Source: Ardenticatenales bacterium (lineage in GTDB: Bacteria > Chloroflexota > Anaerolineae > Promineifilales > Promineifilaceae). From it: DNA of 64,000 nt. Every line of letters begins with the position of its first letter. The stretch's first letter is position 1. The notes below the pieces were generated by a model. It worked only from the letters and a program-made list of their open reading frames with translations, ran no database searches and was not told the DNA's origin. The position numbers and the translations under genes are program-made. Below are positions 44,126 to 52,463 of the stretch, in pieces. The stretch spans positions 1 to 64,000 of the forward strand of contig JACKBM010000023.1 in NCBI GenBank assembly GCA_020634575.1. The letters run 5' to 3'.

Positions 44126-46834
44126 TTACTGCCGGACCACAATTGGCAGAAAATGCATGTTCTCGAAAGGCGCGACGGGGTCGCCCGGCAGCGGCCAGGC
44201 GTAGGCGCCGCGGGAACGGGTGAAGACGGCCAGGGTGGTGAAACCACGGTCGATCGCCATATCCCAGATCATCACGTTGGGCAGCCCATCAGTAAAGTGT
44301 ACCCAGACAGGATTGGCCACGGTGATGTCGTCCGTGTAGTACAGACCCCAGTCGCTGCCGGCAAACACCTGTGTCGGGATGCGCGGGTTGACGATGATGC
44401 TGTTGATCGGCACGTTGGGCAGGTTGCCTGATTTATTGGTCCAATTGAAGCTGCTGCAATCGGCGTTGCAGACCACCTGATAGACGTGGCCCGGGGTCGA
44501 TGGCGTGTTTTCGTCAAAACCGCCCAACGAGGCGTAACCAGTCGTTGGGATGAAGGGGTGGGTGGCGACATCCATGATCGGCCGGTTCGGCAAGACAGCG
44601 TTGCTGCCGGTCACATTGACCCAGGTGGCGCTGTTGGCTACGCCCTGGCCCATCTCAAAGCCATACCAGACATTGCCATCCAAAGTGCCGGCGATGGCGA
44701 TCGTCGCGTCGCTGACGGCGTAGCTGAGCTGCTGGATGAACGAGCGGTTGCCCAGCGTGTTTTTCGTCAGATTCGGGCTGTTCGCATGCCAGCTGGAAGT
44801 CGGTACCGCGCCCTGAATGGTTTCCCAGACCCGATTGGTGCCGGCGATCATGTGGTTACAGATGCCAATACAGTTGTACTTGTAAATCTCATAAGGCAGG
44901 ATGAAGCTGAGCGTATCACCGAACCAGGCTCCCGCCGCGCCGACATAGGTGCCGAAGGGGCCTGTCGTCGAAACTTTGAGGCCCCCATTCTGGCTCTCCT
45001 GATACCAACGCAGCCCCTGTACTGGTTCGATGCGGGCAAACATGCCGTCACCGCCCGTTGTCATTTGCCATTCGGCCGGTCCGACCGCGCCGTTCCAGAC
45101 ATAGACAGAGGAGCCATTATCCTGGGCGCCCGCGTTGATACCGGGGTTGGCTGAGGTGGCAAAATTAGCCGTGATATCGCCGGAGTAAAATTCGATGGTG
45201 CTCAGCGATTCATTCAGATTGGTGAAGGCGACCGCGTCGGGATCGGCAGCATCGGCGTTCAGGGTGACATAGACACCACCATCGGAGCCGACCAGGAGCG
45301 TGTCTGAGCTGGCGTCGACGAAGGCGAGGGCATGATGGTCGACGTGAACGTCGTTGCCGCCGGCATAGCCGCAGGTCAGGTTAACAAAGGTATCGCCGCC
45401 GTTGGTCGAGCGGAACAGGTCCACGGTGCTCATGAAAACGTTGTCCGGATTGTTGGGGTCGACAGCGAGGCCCTGGTCATACCAGTTCTGGCTCCAGTCG
45501 CCAAAACAACCCGTCAGGTCGTTGACGTCCGCCCGCTGTTCCCAGGTGGCGCCGCCATCCGTTGTGCGCCAGACGCCAAGCAGACCAAAGGTGGTGATGC
45601 TGCCGACCTCGGCGTAAATCACATCGGGATTGCTGGGGGACATGGCGATGTCGATGCGGCCCAGGATGTTGGTTGTGGCATTGCCGCTGCCCGTGCCGGC
45701 CGGCCAGCCATTGTTCTGCAACGTCCAGCTGGCGGGACAGCCCGAAGCCGGGAAGGTCGTATGGTACATGCCGTTGGCGCCATTCTGGTCCAGATCCGGC
45801 TGCACCGTGGTGTTGAAACCGCGGGTGCCGATGGCGACATGGATATCCGTGCTGCTGCCGTTGTCACTCGTTAAGAGACCGGTGACGTCCTGGCGCTGGC
45901 TGGTGAAGCTGTTGGTCAGGCAGGGACCCGTCCAATCGGTGCCCGCATTGTAGGAGAAGAAAAGACCGGTTTTGGTGCCGACAACCAGATTGTCGCTGTT
46001 ACGCGGATCGACGCGCACCTTGCCGATCGCCTGATATTGCGGGAATTCGCCGACCGGTGAAGGATAGACCCCGTTGAAGACATCCAGCCCCAGGATTTCC
46101 CAACTGGCGCCGGCATCCGTGGAGCGCAGTACGCCAGCACTGCCGAATGACCAGGAGCCATAGCGGAGGTCGCCGGTGCCGGCGTAGATGGTGTTGTGGT
46201 CGTTGGGGTCAATGGTGATGTCGCCTATTGCCATGGTGGAGATGAGCGGATCATCCATGGTGGGGCTCCAGGTGGTATTGGCGTCGCAACAGTTGGTGGT
46301 CTTCCAGACGCCGCCGCCATCGGAGCCGAGGTAGGCGATAGTGGGCGAGACCGGGTCACTGGCGATGACATTGGTACGCCCGGCAGCCAACCCGTAGGCG
46401 AAACAGCCCTGGCAGCCATTCATCTGCAGCGGCTGCGGGCCGAGTGAGGTGAAGCCAGTGCCGCTGAGATTGAGTGGCGAATTACTCATATCCAGGTTGT
46501 GGACACCGGCCGGTACGCCCACCGGCATCGCCCGGGCAACCTCGGCCGCGGCGTAGACCCAGGCCGGGTTGAACCGGCCGGTTGGGTACGAGACCCGTTG
46601 CGCCCAGAACTCAGCCTGAGCCAGCAGGTCCTCCGCTTCAGCCGCCGGATCCTCACCCGGTTCAAACAACAGGCTGCTGTCCAGCCCCAATGCATCCAGC
46701 TGCGCCTGGCGGGACAGCGGCGTTTCCGCCGTCAGGCCGGCGCCCCGGCTCAGCAGCCAGACACCGCCGCCCAGCAGCGCCAGCAGCAAAACAAATCCGA
46801 TCAGTCTGGTAGGCAGATTGCGAGATTCGCGCAT
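44126..46834 (-). CDS. Secreted BNR/sortilin-type beta-propeller protein
   Basis: A 902-residue exported protein. The signal peptide or anchor is 'LIGFVLLLALLGGGVWLL' (about 10-27). Repeats of the type 'GGVWKTT', 'GVLRSTDAGASWE', 'GVWRTTDGGATWE' and 'DLFRSTNGGDTF' are the Asp-box/BNR motifs of VPS10/sortilin-like propellers. The start at 46834 ('MRESRNLPT') has GGAG before it, whereas the longer frame to 46912 lacks such a site. The C-terminus 'HFLPIVVRQ' matches the tail of the subtilase at 3043. It is probably a surface protein that binds glycans or proteins; no catalytic role is proposed. Confidence 0.82.
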   Translation of the reverse strand: MRESRNLPTRLIGFVLLLALLGGGVWLLSRGAGLTAETPLSRQAQLDALGLDSSLLFEPGEDPAAEAEDLLAQAEFWAQRVSYPTGRFNPAWVYAAAEVARAMPVGVPAGVHNLDMSNSPLNLSGTGFTSLGPQPLQMNGCQGCFAYGLAAGRTNVIASDPVSPTIAYLGSDGGGVWKTTNCCDANTTWSPTMDDPLISTMAIGDITIDPNDHNTIYAGTGDLRYGSWSFGSAGVLRSTDAGASWEILGLDVFNGVYPSPVGEFPQYQAIGKVRVDPRNSDNLVVGTKTGLFFSYNAGTDWTGPCLTNSFTSQRQDVTGLLTSDNGSSTDIHVAIGTRGFNTTVQPDLDQNGANGMYHTTFPASGCPASWTLQNNGWPAGTGSGNATTNILGRIDIAMSPSNPDVIYAEVGSITTFGLLGVWRTTDGGATWEQRADVNDLTGCFGDWSQNWYDQGLAVDPNNPDNVFMSTVDLFRSTNGGDTFVNLTCGYAGGNDVHVDHHALAFVDASSDTLLVGSDGGVYVTLNADAADPDAVAFTNLNESLSTIEFYSGDITANFATSANPGINAGAQDNGSSVYVWNGAVGPAEWQMTTGGDGMFARIEPVQGLRWYQESQNGGLKVSTTGPFGTYVGAAGAWFGDTLSFILPYEIYKYNCIGICNHMIAGTNRVWETIQGAVPTSSWHANSPNLTKNTLGNRSFIQQLSYAVSDATIAIAGTLDGNVWYGFEMGQGVANSATWVNVTGSNAVLPNRPIMDVATHPFIPTTGYASLGGFDENTPSTPGHVYQVVCNADCSSFNWTNKSGNLPNVPINSIIVNPRIPTQVFAGSDWGLYYTDDITVANPVWVHFTDGLPNVMIWDMAIDRGFTTLAVFTRSRGAYAWPLPGDPVAPFENMHFLPIVVRQ

Positions 46835-47188
46835 GATTGTCTCCAATAATTGCCGGTTGAGGCGACTCCAGTTTTGGTCAGTCTCCCGGGAGATGCGGTA
46901 ATTGCGGTACAAGCAACCAGGTGAGCCGGCCGCACATTAACGGAAGATTAGCTATCCACTTGATTTTACCTGTCAGGAATGACCAGGGCCACAGACAGAT
47001 GGTTGTAGTTTTCTTGCTGGCGCCAAAGGAATAACCTTACCTACCGATATGATTCGACGACTTTGTTTGCCAATGTCCAGCGCTTCTGCTTGGCTAATCC
47101 GGTCTGTATGGCTAATATCGTAGGCGCCAGCCAGACCACCCGGGCATGAGGTGTTGATACATGGTTTTACAGGCTGGCAAGGGAATGA
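46835..47188. other. Divergent intergenic region
   Basis: 354 bp between the beta-propeller gene (minus) and the DsbA-like gene (plus). It should contain promoters for both. I see no gene, repeat or strong hairpin in it. Confidence 0.5.
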
Positions 47189-47914
47189 ATGGCTGAAAAA
47201 TCATCACGATCACGGCGGGCCCGTCGCGAAGAGGTGCAGGCCAGGAAACAGCGGCAGCGTATAGTTGCCGGTGTGATTGGCGTTGTGACCATTGTCGCGC
47301 TAGGTGCCCTGTTTTATTTTGCCCAGCGGGCCGACGAGGTTGCCATCGAGGATGTCAATCTGCCGGAATCGCTGACTCTCCCCGCCAATGCCGATGGGGC
47401 GGCCTGGGGACCTGTTGCTGCGCCGGTGCTCATCGAAGAGTTCGGCGACTATCAATGACCGTTCTGTGGGCAATTTGCCACTGACGTGGGACGTCAGCTA
47501 GAACAGGTTTATGCAAGCAGCGGTCTGGTCCGCTTTGAATTTAAAGATCTCGCCTTCATCGGCAATGAATCCATACGCGCGGCTGAGGCCGCTTCGTGCG
47601 CCAACGAACAGGGGCAATATTGGCCCTACCATCACACCATCTTTGCCAATCAGCGTGGCGAAAACCTGGGTGCCTTTAACGACGAGGCGCTCAAAGCCTT
47701 TGCCGCCGCCATCTCGCTGGATCAGGATTCGTTTAACGAATGTCTGGATAGCAATCGGTATCGCAATTCGGTCCTTCAGGCGGCCAACATCGCCCGGGAT
47801 CGTGGGGTGAGCTCAACGCCGACGGTCTTCCTCAACGGCCAGTTGGTCGAAGGCCAGATCACGTTTACGCGTTTGCAACAGCTGATTGAAGGTGCATTGG
47901 CCGGCTCCAACTAA
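47189..47914 (+). CDS. DsbA-like thiol oxidoreductase, probable selenoprotein (TGA = Sec90)
   Basis: A 241-residue thioredoxin-fold protein read through an in-frame TGA at 47456-47458. The N-terminus is basic with one membrane helix (about 30-50). The DsbA domain starts with 'EEFGDYQ', then TGA at codon 90, then 'PFCGQFATDVG'. In this family the motif is normally CPFC, so the TGA falls exactly on the first redox Cys and the active site would be U-P-F-C (Sec90, Cys93). The frame stays open after the TGA, with family motifs 'FEFKDLAFIG' and 'GVSSTPTVFLNGQ'. A SECIS-like stem-loop follows. AAGGGA precedes the ATG. The alternative is a nonsense mutation of a Cys codon or a sequencing error. Confidence 0.75.
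47459..47507 (+). promoter_or_regulatory. Candidate bacterial SECIS element
   Basis: Directly after the TGA, CCGTTCT (47459-47465) can pair with AGAACAGG (47500-47507, one bulge). Higher up, CTGACGT (47481-47487) pairs perfectly with ACGTCAG (47491-47497) around the loop GGG. The loop starts 29 nt after the TGA, within the spacing usual for bacterial SECIS elements, and contains the required G. The fold was drawn by eye. Confidence 0.65.
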
Positions 47915-47920
47915 ACGTCT

Positions 47921-48802
47921 ATGAGCGATTTCCGTTCAAGGGCCGCGTCTTTCGCGGCCGACTATGGCGCCATCCTGGCTTTGCTGGTTGCTCTTACGGC
48001 GACACTGGGCAGCCTTTATTACAGTGAAGTTGCGGGGTTTGTGCCCTGTACTTTCTGCTGGTACCAGCGGATACTGATGTATCCGCTGGTTTTGCTTATC
48101 TTCATCGGCATCTTTCGCCATACCGAAGCGCTACCCTCGTTTGTCCTGCCGTTGTCGCTGCTGGGCGTGGTTGTTTCGGGCTACCATGTGTTATTGCAGA
48201 ACGGTCTGTTTGGGGAATCGGGCACCTGTACCATTGGCGTACCCTGCAGCATTCGCTACGTCAATTATCTCGGCTTCATCACCATTCCCCTGATGTGCCT
48301 GACGGCATTTGTGATTGTCTCTGCCTTGATGCTGTTGCTGCTGGCTGGTGAACCGGCCGGTGCAGACACAGAGCCGCGCCTGGCCACCAGCCAGATCACG
48401 GGCATCGGTCTGCTGCTGGTCGCGCTACTGGCATTGTGGGGCGTCGCCTTCACCGGCCGCCCGGCGAGTGAGACAACCCCGCCCGAAACCAGCGCAGCAA
48501 CCAGTGAAGGCGAGGCGCTTTTTAATCAGACAACGCTTGGTAGTGGCCCCGGCTGTATGGCCTGCCATTCAACCGATGCGGCACGCATTACGGTGGGTCC
48601 GAGCATAGAAGCAATTGGCCAGACAGCGGCTGAGCGCGTGCCCGGCCAAACTGCAGAAGCCTATTTGCGCGAGTCGATTCTCCAGCCAGACGCATACGTG
48701 GTCGATGGCTACGTACCCGGCATCATGTACCAGCTGTACAGCGAGTCCTTAACCGAGGCGCAAATAGACGCTCTGGTAGATTACATGTTGGCCCTGGATT
48801 GA
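47921..48802 (+). CDS. DsbB/BdbC-like membrane protein fused to cytochrome c
   Basis: A 293-residue protein. The N-terminal part (about 1-145) is DsbB-like with four membrane helices and the four expected Cys: Cys43 and Cys46 in 'PCTFCW', Cys103 and Cys109 in 'CTIGVPC'. A further helix (about 160-180) and a linker lead to a C-terminal cytochrome c domain (about 195-293) with heme site 'CMACH' (Cys212, Cys215, His216) and a likely Met ligand in 'PGIMYQ'. DsbB reoxidises DsbA and usually passes electrons to quinone; the fused heme offers another exit. It follows the DsbA-like gene by 6 bp, so the pair should work together. Confidence 0.87.
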   Translation: MSDFRSRAASFAADYGAILALLVALTATLGSLYYSEVAGFVPCTFCWYQRILMYPLVLLIFIGIFRHTEALPSFVLPLSLLGVVVSGYHVLLQNGLFGESGTCTIGVPCSIRYVNYLGFITIPLMCLTAFVIVSALMLLLLAGEPAGADTEPRLATSQITGIGLLLVALLALWGVAFTGRPASETTPPETSAATSEGEALFNQTTLGSGPGCMACHSTDAARITVGPSIEAIGQTAAERVPGQTAEAYLRESILQPDAYVVDGYVPGIMYQLYSESLTEAQIDALVDYMLALD

Positions 48803-49353
48803 GCGACCCAGCGCTCTCGCGTCAACTGGTAAACGTAGTGCGGCACGGGGGATGTATACGTCCGCATCGTTTCGGGAAACTCATAAAGGGCCACATTAAC
48901 CCGACGCAAGCCGGCCACCTCTTGCAGCCGCACTGAGCCGGCGTTGGCCACATTCGGCGTTGCCTGCACAATCTGGCAACCGGTATGCCGAAATTGATAG
49001 GCTACCAGGGCCAGCCAGAGCTCCCGGCCGTAACCCATTCGCCAATACTCTGGCAGCAACTTGATATCAGGTTCGGCGATGCCCTGCGCGTCCGGCCAGG
49101 CTAGTTTCAGGTGGCCGATGGGCTCGTTTGTGGTGTTGAGCCGCGCGCTCAGCAGCCGCCCGCCCGGGTAAGCTTGAGCGTGCGTCAGCCGGGCTTCTAC
49201 CTCGGCCAGGGTAATGGGTAGCCCCCTGGGAAAACCAACAAAGGTCATCACCCGCGGATCGGTCCAGAGGGCATGGATCAACGGCGCGTCGGCTATGGTT
49301 GCCGGCTGTACGGTTAACCTGGCGGTCGTGAAGCCCGGTTCCGCGCCGCTCAT
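48781..49353 (-). CDS. GNAT-family N-acetyltransferase (RimJ-like)
   Basis: A 190-residue acetyltransferase. The N-terminus 'FTTARLTVQPATIADAPLIHALWTDP' type sequence and the acetyl-CoA loop region 'LLPEYWRMGYGRELWLAL' (R/Q-x-x-G-x-G/A) are typical of the RimJ/RimL group that acetylates protein N-termini or small molecules. Its 3' end overlaps the DsbB-cytochrome gene by 22 bp in convergent orientation. The substrate is unknown. Confidence 0.82.
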   Translation of the reverse strand: MSGAEPGFTTARLTVQPATIADAPLIHALWTDPRVMTFVGFPRGLPITLAEVEARLTHAQAYPGGRLLSARLNTTNEPIGHLKLAWPDAQGIAEPDIKLLPEYWRMGYGRELWLALVAYQFRHTGCQIVQATPNVANAGSVRLQEVAGLRRVNVALYEFPETMRTYTSPVPHYVYQLTRERWVAQSRANM

Positions 49354-49359
49354 CGCAAC

Positions 49360-49821
49360 TCAAGCCTGATCCAGTTCGGCCAACCGTGCCTGGATGAACT
49401 GCTCCCAGATGGGGTAATCGCTACCCGCCCAAATTTTGGCCCGTAGCGCATCAAACTGGTCCCGGCCCCAGCCAAGGTGTTTGTGAGCGTAGAGGCCATA
49501 GAAGGCGGTGACGCGGTAGTTGGCGGCGCAATGGATGAGCGTTTTACCGGCCGGTAACCCCGCCAGCACCGCCGCAAACGCCGCAAAGTCCGCCGCCGTT
49601 GGCGCTTCCCATTCCACCGGGATGTGGTGGTAAGCCATGCCGAGGGCTGTGACCAGGCCCGCCTCATCCGGCAGGGAATAGCGGGGATTGATGGTGGCGA
49701 GGTTGATGACGGTGGTGTAGCCGGCGGCTGCCAGACTGCGCAACTGCGCTTCAGAGGGTTGGCCAGCGGTCAGGACGTCGTCGGTAACTTGAATCGCGTT
49801 GTAGATTTCAGTTGTATCCAT
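49360..49821 (-). CDS. Protein tyrosine phosphatase-like protein (DUF442 type)
   Basis: A 153-residue protein of the cysteine-phosphatase superfamily. 'TAGQPSEAQLRSLAAAGYTTVINL' is the DUF442/BLH-like N-terminus. The active-site loop reads 'HCAANYRVT', a C-x4-R form one residue shorter than the usual C-x5-R, seen in this subgroup by pattern. It lies 6 bp upstream of the GNAT gene on the same strand. Substrate and role unknown. Confidence 0.75.
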   Translation of the reverse strand: MDTTEIYNAIQVTDDVLTAGQPSEAQLRSLAAAGYTTVINLATINPRYSLPDEAGLVTALGMAYHHIPVEWEAPTAADFAAFAAVLAGLPAGKTLIHCAANYRVTAFYGLYAHKHLGWGRDQFDALRAKIWAGSDYPIWEQFIQARLAELDQA

Positions 49822-49845
49822 AGGCTGTCCATTTTACCCTAACCT

Positions 49846-49910
49846 GGTTGCCAGGACCTGACAGGTTGCCAGGACCTGACAGGTTGCCACGACCTGACAG
49901 GTTGGCTAAC
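49846..49910. repeat. 18-bp tandem repeat, three copies and a fragment
   Basis: GGTTGCCAGGACCTGACA at 49846-49863 and 49864-49881, a third copy with one change at 49882-49899, then a partial copy GGTTGGC. The repeat holds small palindromes (CCTGACAGG and CTGGTTGCCAG). It lies between the phosphatase-like gene and the broken gene upstream. Confidence 0.9.
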
Positions 49911-50835
49911 CCCTCAGCTGGGCCGCCGCAGCGGCGAAGCGGGCGCTGTCCTGCTGCAGCGCCGCCAGATGAAAAAGACAGACGCCCGCTGCCGGCTTCG
50001 CACTGGCCAGCCGCAGTGCCGCCGCGAATTCGTCGACCGGCAGCGGGCCAGGTTCAGCCATGGTCTGGATCAGGGGGAGGATCGGTTTGTGGGTGAGGCT
50101 GTGCAGTTGCTCAACCCCGGTGGCAATCTACTCCACCGGCCGGTCGCACAACCCGTGATAACACATCGGCCCGAACAGGTCGACGTGGGGTGCCAGCAGG
50201 CGGAAATCCTGACCGATAATGCGGCGGATGGCGCCATCCAACTCATCAGAGCGCCAGGGGACGGCAAACAGGCCTAGCTGGATCGTTTTGCCGCTTGAGT
50301 CGATCAGGGCACGTACAGCGGCGACGAAGGCGGCGATCTGCTGGCATTTCCAGGCGACCCAGGCGGGACCGGCCGGTTCGCCGCCCACCTCCCGTCGAAA
50401 CTGCGCCAGGCAATGGTCGCAGAAGCAGTATTCGGCCGGTGCCTCGTCTCGCACAATCTCCCAATGGGCCGGGTAGCGGATGAAGTCGAGCCACAGGCCA
50501 TTTATCGGCATCGTATCAATGATATGCGCGACGCGGGCCAGCAACTCGCTCCGAACGGCCGGATGATTGGGGCAGACGCCGTGATACCAATTGATCCGGG
50601 GCATGAGTCCGCCATCCTGGCTTCGCGGACGCGCATCCGGAAAACGTTGCCACCAGCTTTCGCCCACAAAAAGCCCAACCTCAACGTGCACTTGCCGCCC
50701 CGCTGCTTGCAGTTGGGCCGCCGCACCAGCATCAAAATGCTGCCATTTGCCGATGAGCAGATTCAGGTCTAGCGTTTCAATCGCTGCCAGTGTTGCCGCG
50801 TCGATGGGTTGGGTGAGGAAGGCGCTTTTTAGCAT
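49906..50835 (-). pseudogene. Glycosyl-hydrolase-like gene interrupted by an in-frame TAG
   Basis: The frame starts at 50835 ('MLKSAFLTQPIDA') and meets a TAG at 50130-50128 (codon 236). It then continues in the same frame for 74 codons with normal codon use to a TAG at 49908-49906. Before the stop, 'INGLWLDFIRYPAHWE' and 'CFCDHCLAQFRRE' resemble TIM-barrel proteins of the putative glycoside hydrolase (GHL/DUF4015-like) type. After it comes 'IATGVEQLHSLTHKPILPLIQ'-type sequence, which completes a barrel end. A single CAG to TAG change would explain the break. It could be a recent pseudogene, a sequencing error, or still active as a 235-residue protein. Confidence 0.6.
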
Positions 50836-50847
50836 GGTGCGAGGGCG

Positions 50848-52188
50848 TCAGCGCTGCTCGGCTGCCCGAACGACGTTGTCGATCATCTGTCCGGCAGTGC
50901 CCAGGTAATGGGCCGGGTCAGTCAGCCGCCGGATTTCGGCAGGGTTCAGCCAGCGGGTGACGCTGTCCATTTCGACTAGAATGGAAGCCAGATCACGGTT
51001 CTGCGCAACAGTGTGCGCCACAGCCTCCTGAAGCAAATGATGAGCGGTGGCCCGGCCCACATGGGGTGCCAGGGCCATCATGATTGCCTCGGCGAGCAGG
51101 GTCCCCTGGCTCAAGGCCAGGTTGGCGGCCATGCGCTCCGGATTCAGCTGGAGACTGGCCAGCAATTTGCGCCCTTCGGCCAGGCCGACGGCGGTGAGAC
51201 GGAACGCTTCGGGCAAGGCGGCCCATTCTACTGGCCAGATGCCGGTGCCGCGCTCGTGGTCATTGACCATCGCTTCCAGCATGAGGGCGACCTGGTGTCT
51301 GGTTAACCGGCCGGTTACCATCATTTTCTGCGGCGACAGTTGATTCCGCTTCTGCGGCATCGTACTGCTACCACCGCGGCCTGGCGCATAGGCTTCCGTC
51401 GCCTCGCCTACCTCATTCTGGGCCAGCAGAGCGATGTCGTAGCCGATTTTGGCCAGCGTCCCGCTCACCAGTCCCAGAAAACCAGCTAGCTCCGCCAGGT
51501 TGTCCCGCGCCGTGTGCCAGCCAATCAGTGGCTGCCCCAACCCCAGTGCCGCACAAAGCGACGCCTGCACTGCCAGCCCGCTTCCACCAAGCGACGCCAA
51601 TGTGCCTACCGCGCCGCTGAACTGGCCCACGAGCAGCCTGGGCTTGAGCTGAGCCAGCCGCTCTTGATGGCGCAAGATCATGCTCAGCCAGCCAGCCGCC
51701 TTCAGACCAAACGTGATAGGCAGCGCCTGCTGGAGCTGACTGCGCCCCACCATCACTGTATCGCGGTGGGATCGCGCGAGCCCTGTCAGGATCACCTTCA
51801 ATTCGGCCAGGTCGCGCTCGACGATAGTCAATGCCTCTCGCAACTGCAGCACCAGGGCCGTGTCCATGATGTCCTGGCTGGTGGCCCCAAAATGGACCCA
51901 TTCACCAGCCGGGCCCACAGCGGCGATGATTTGCTGTACAAGCGGGATGGTGGGAACGCCGGCAGCCGGGATACCTGCCAATAACGCTGCCCAATCCAGC
52001 CGCTCCAACCGCGCCCCGGCCTCAATCGCTGCGGCTGCTTCAGCCGGGATGAGCCCCAGTTCTGCCTGCACCCGGGCCAAAGCCCGCTCGACCTCGAGGT
52101 AGTAAGCCACAGTTTGCTGATCAGCGAAGATCGCTGCCATTTCAGAGGTGGCGAAGTGGGAACCGAATAGTTCAGAGGGTATGGACAT
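50848..52188 (-). CDS. Fumarase/adenylosuccinate-lyase superfamily enzyme (PcaB-like)
   Basis: A 446-residue lyase. The superfamily signature 'GSSTMPQKRNQLSP' (about 278-291) is present, as are 'HFGATSQDIMDTA' and 'VGRSQLQQALPITFG'. The pattern is closest to 3-carboxy-cis,cis-muconate cycloisomerase (PcaB) and related lyases rather than to PurB. No other protocatechuate-pathway gene is nearby, so the true substrate is uncertain. The start at 52188 has AGGAG before it; the longer frame to 52440 has no family match. It lies 12 bp upstream of the broken gene. Confidence 0.82.
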   Translation of the reverse strand: MSIPSELFGSHFATSEMAAIFADQQTVAYYLEVERALARVQAELGLIPAEAAAAIEAGARLERLDWAALLAGIPAAGVPTIPLVQQIIAAVGPAGEWVHFGATSQDIMDTALVLQLREALTIVERDLAELKVILTGLARSHRDTVMVGRSQLQQALPITFGLKAAGWLSMILRHQERLAQLKPRLLVGQFSGAVGTLASLGGSGLAVQASLCAALGLGQPLIGWHTARDNLAELAGFLGLVSGTLAKIGYDIALLAQNEVGEATEAYAPGRGGSSTMPQKRNQLSPQKMMVTGRLTRHQVALMLEAMVNDHERGTGIWPVEWAALPEAFRLTAVGLAEGRKLLASLQLNPERMAANLALSQGTLLAEAIMMALAPHVGRATAHHLLQEAVAHTVAQNRDLASILVEMDSVTRWLNPAEIRRLTDPAHYLGTAGQMIDNVVRAAEQR

Positions 52189-52368
52189 GGGCAGCTCTCC
52201 TGGGACGCATCGTGGGGCGATTATAGCGGATCGAACGTGCGGATGTTTGTGTTCACGAAAAAGTCGGACGAGCTGCCGTCTGAAGGTGGCGTTTCCACTG
52301 AGGTAGCCGCAAATTGCCGGAAAACTCGTGTCGGAAAAAGCTCTCAGCCGCGTTGAGTGTAGTAGTGA

Positions 52369-52434
52369 CCTACCTCCGGGAGGCCCAGTAGGCGCCAGTC
52401 TCGCCAAGATCGGTAGGGCCTCCCGGAGGTTAGG
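52369..52434. repeat. Long inverted repeat (15-bp arms, 29-bp loop)
   Basis: ACCTCCGGGAGGCCC (52372-52386) is exactly complementary to 52416-52430, and 3 further bp pair outside after a one-base bulge. It lies in the 275-bp gap between the lyase start and the end of the VWA gene. It may end the VWA operon transcript or be a palindromic mobile element; there is no T run. Confidence 0.85.
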
Positions 52435-52463
52435 CGGCACGGCGTTTGGCGGCCTGGGACGTT

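Noticed and set aside
50128..50130. TAG read as pyrrolysine
   Set aside because: The gene is not a methylamine methyltransferase, no pyl genes are visible, and other genes in the window use TAG as a normal stop. A point mutation is simpler.
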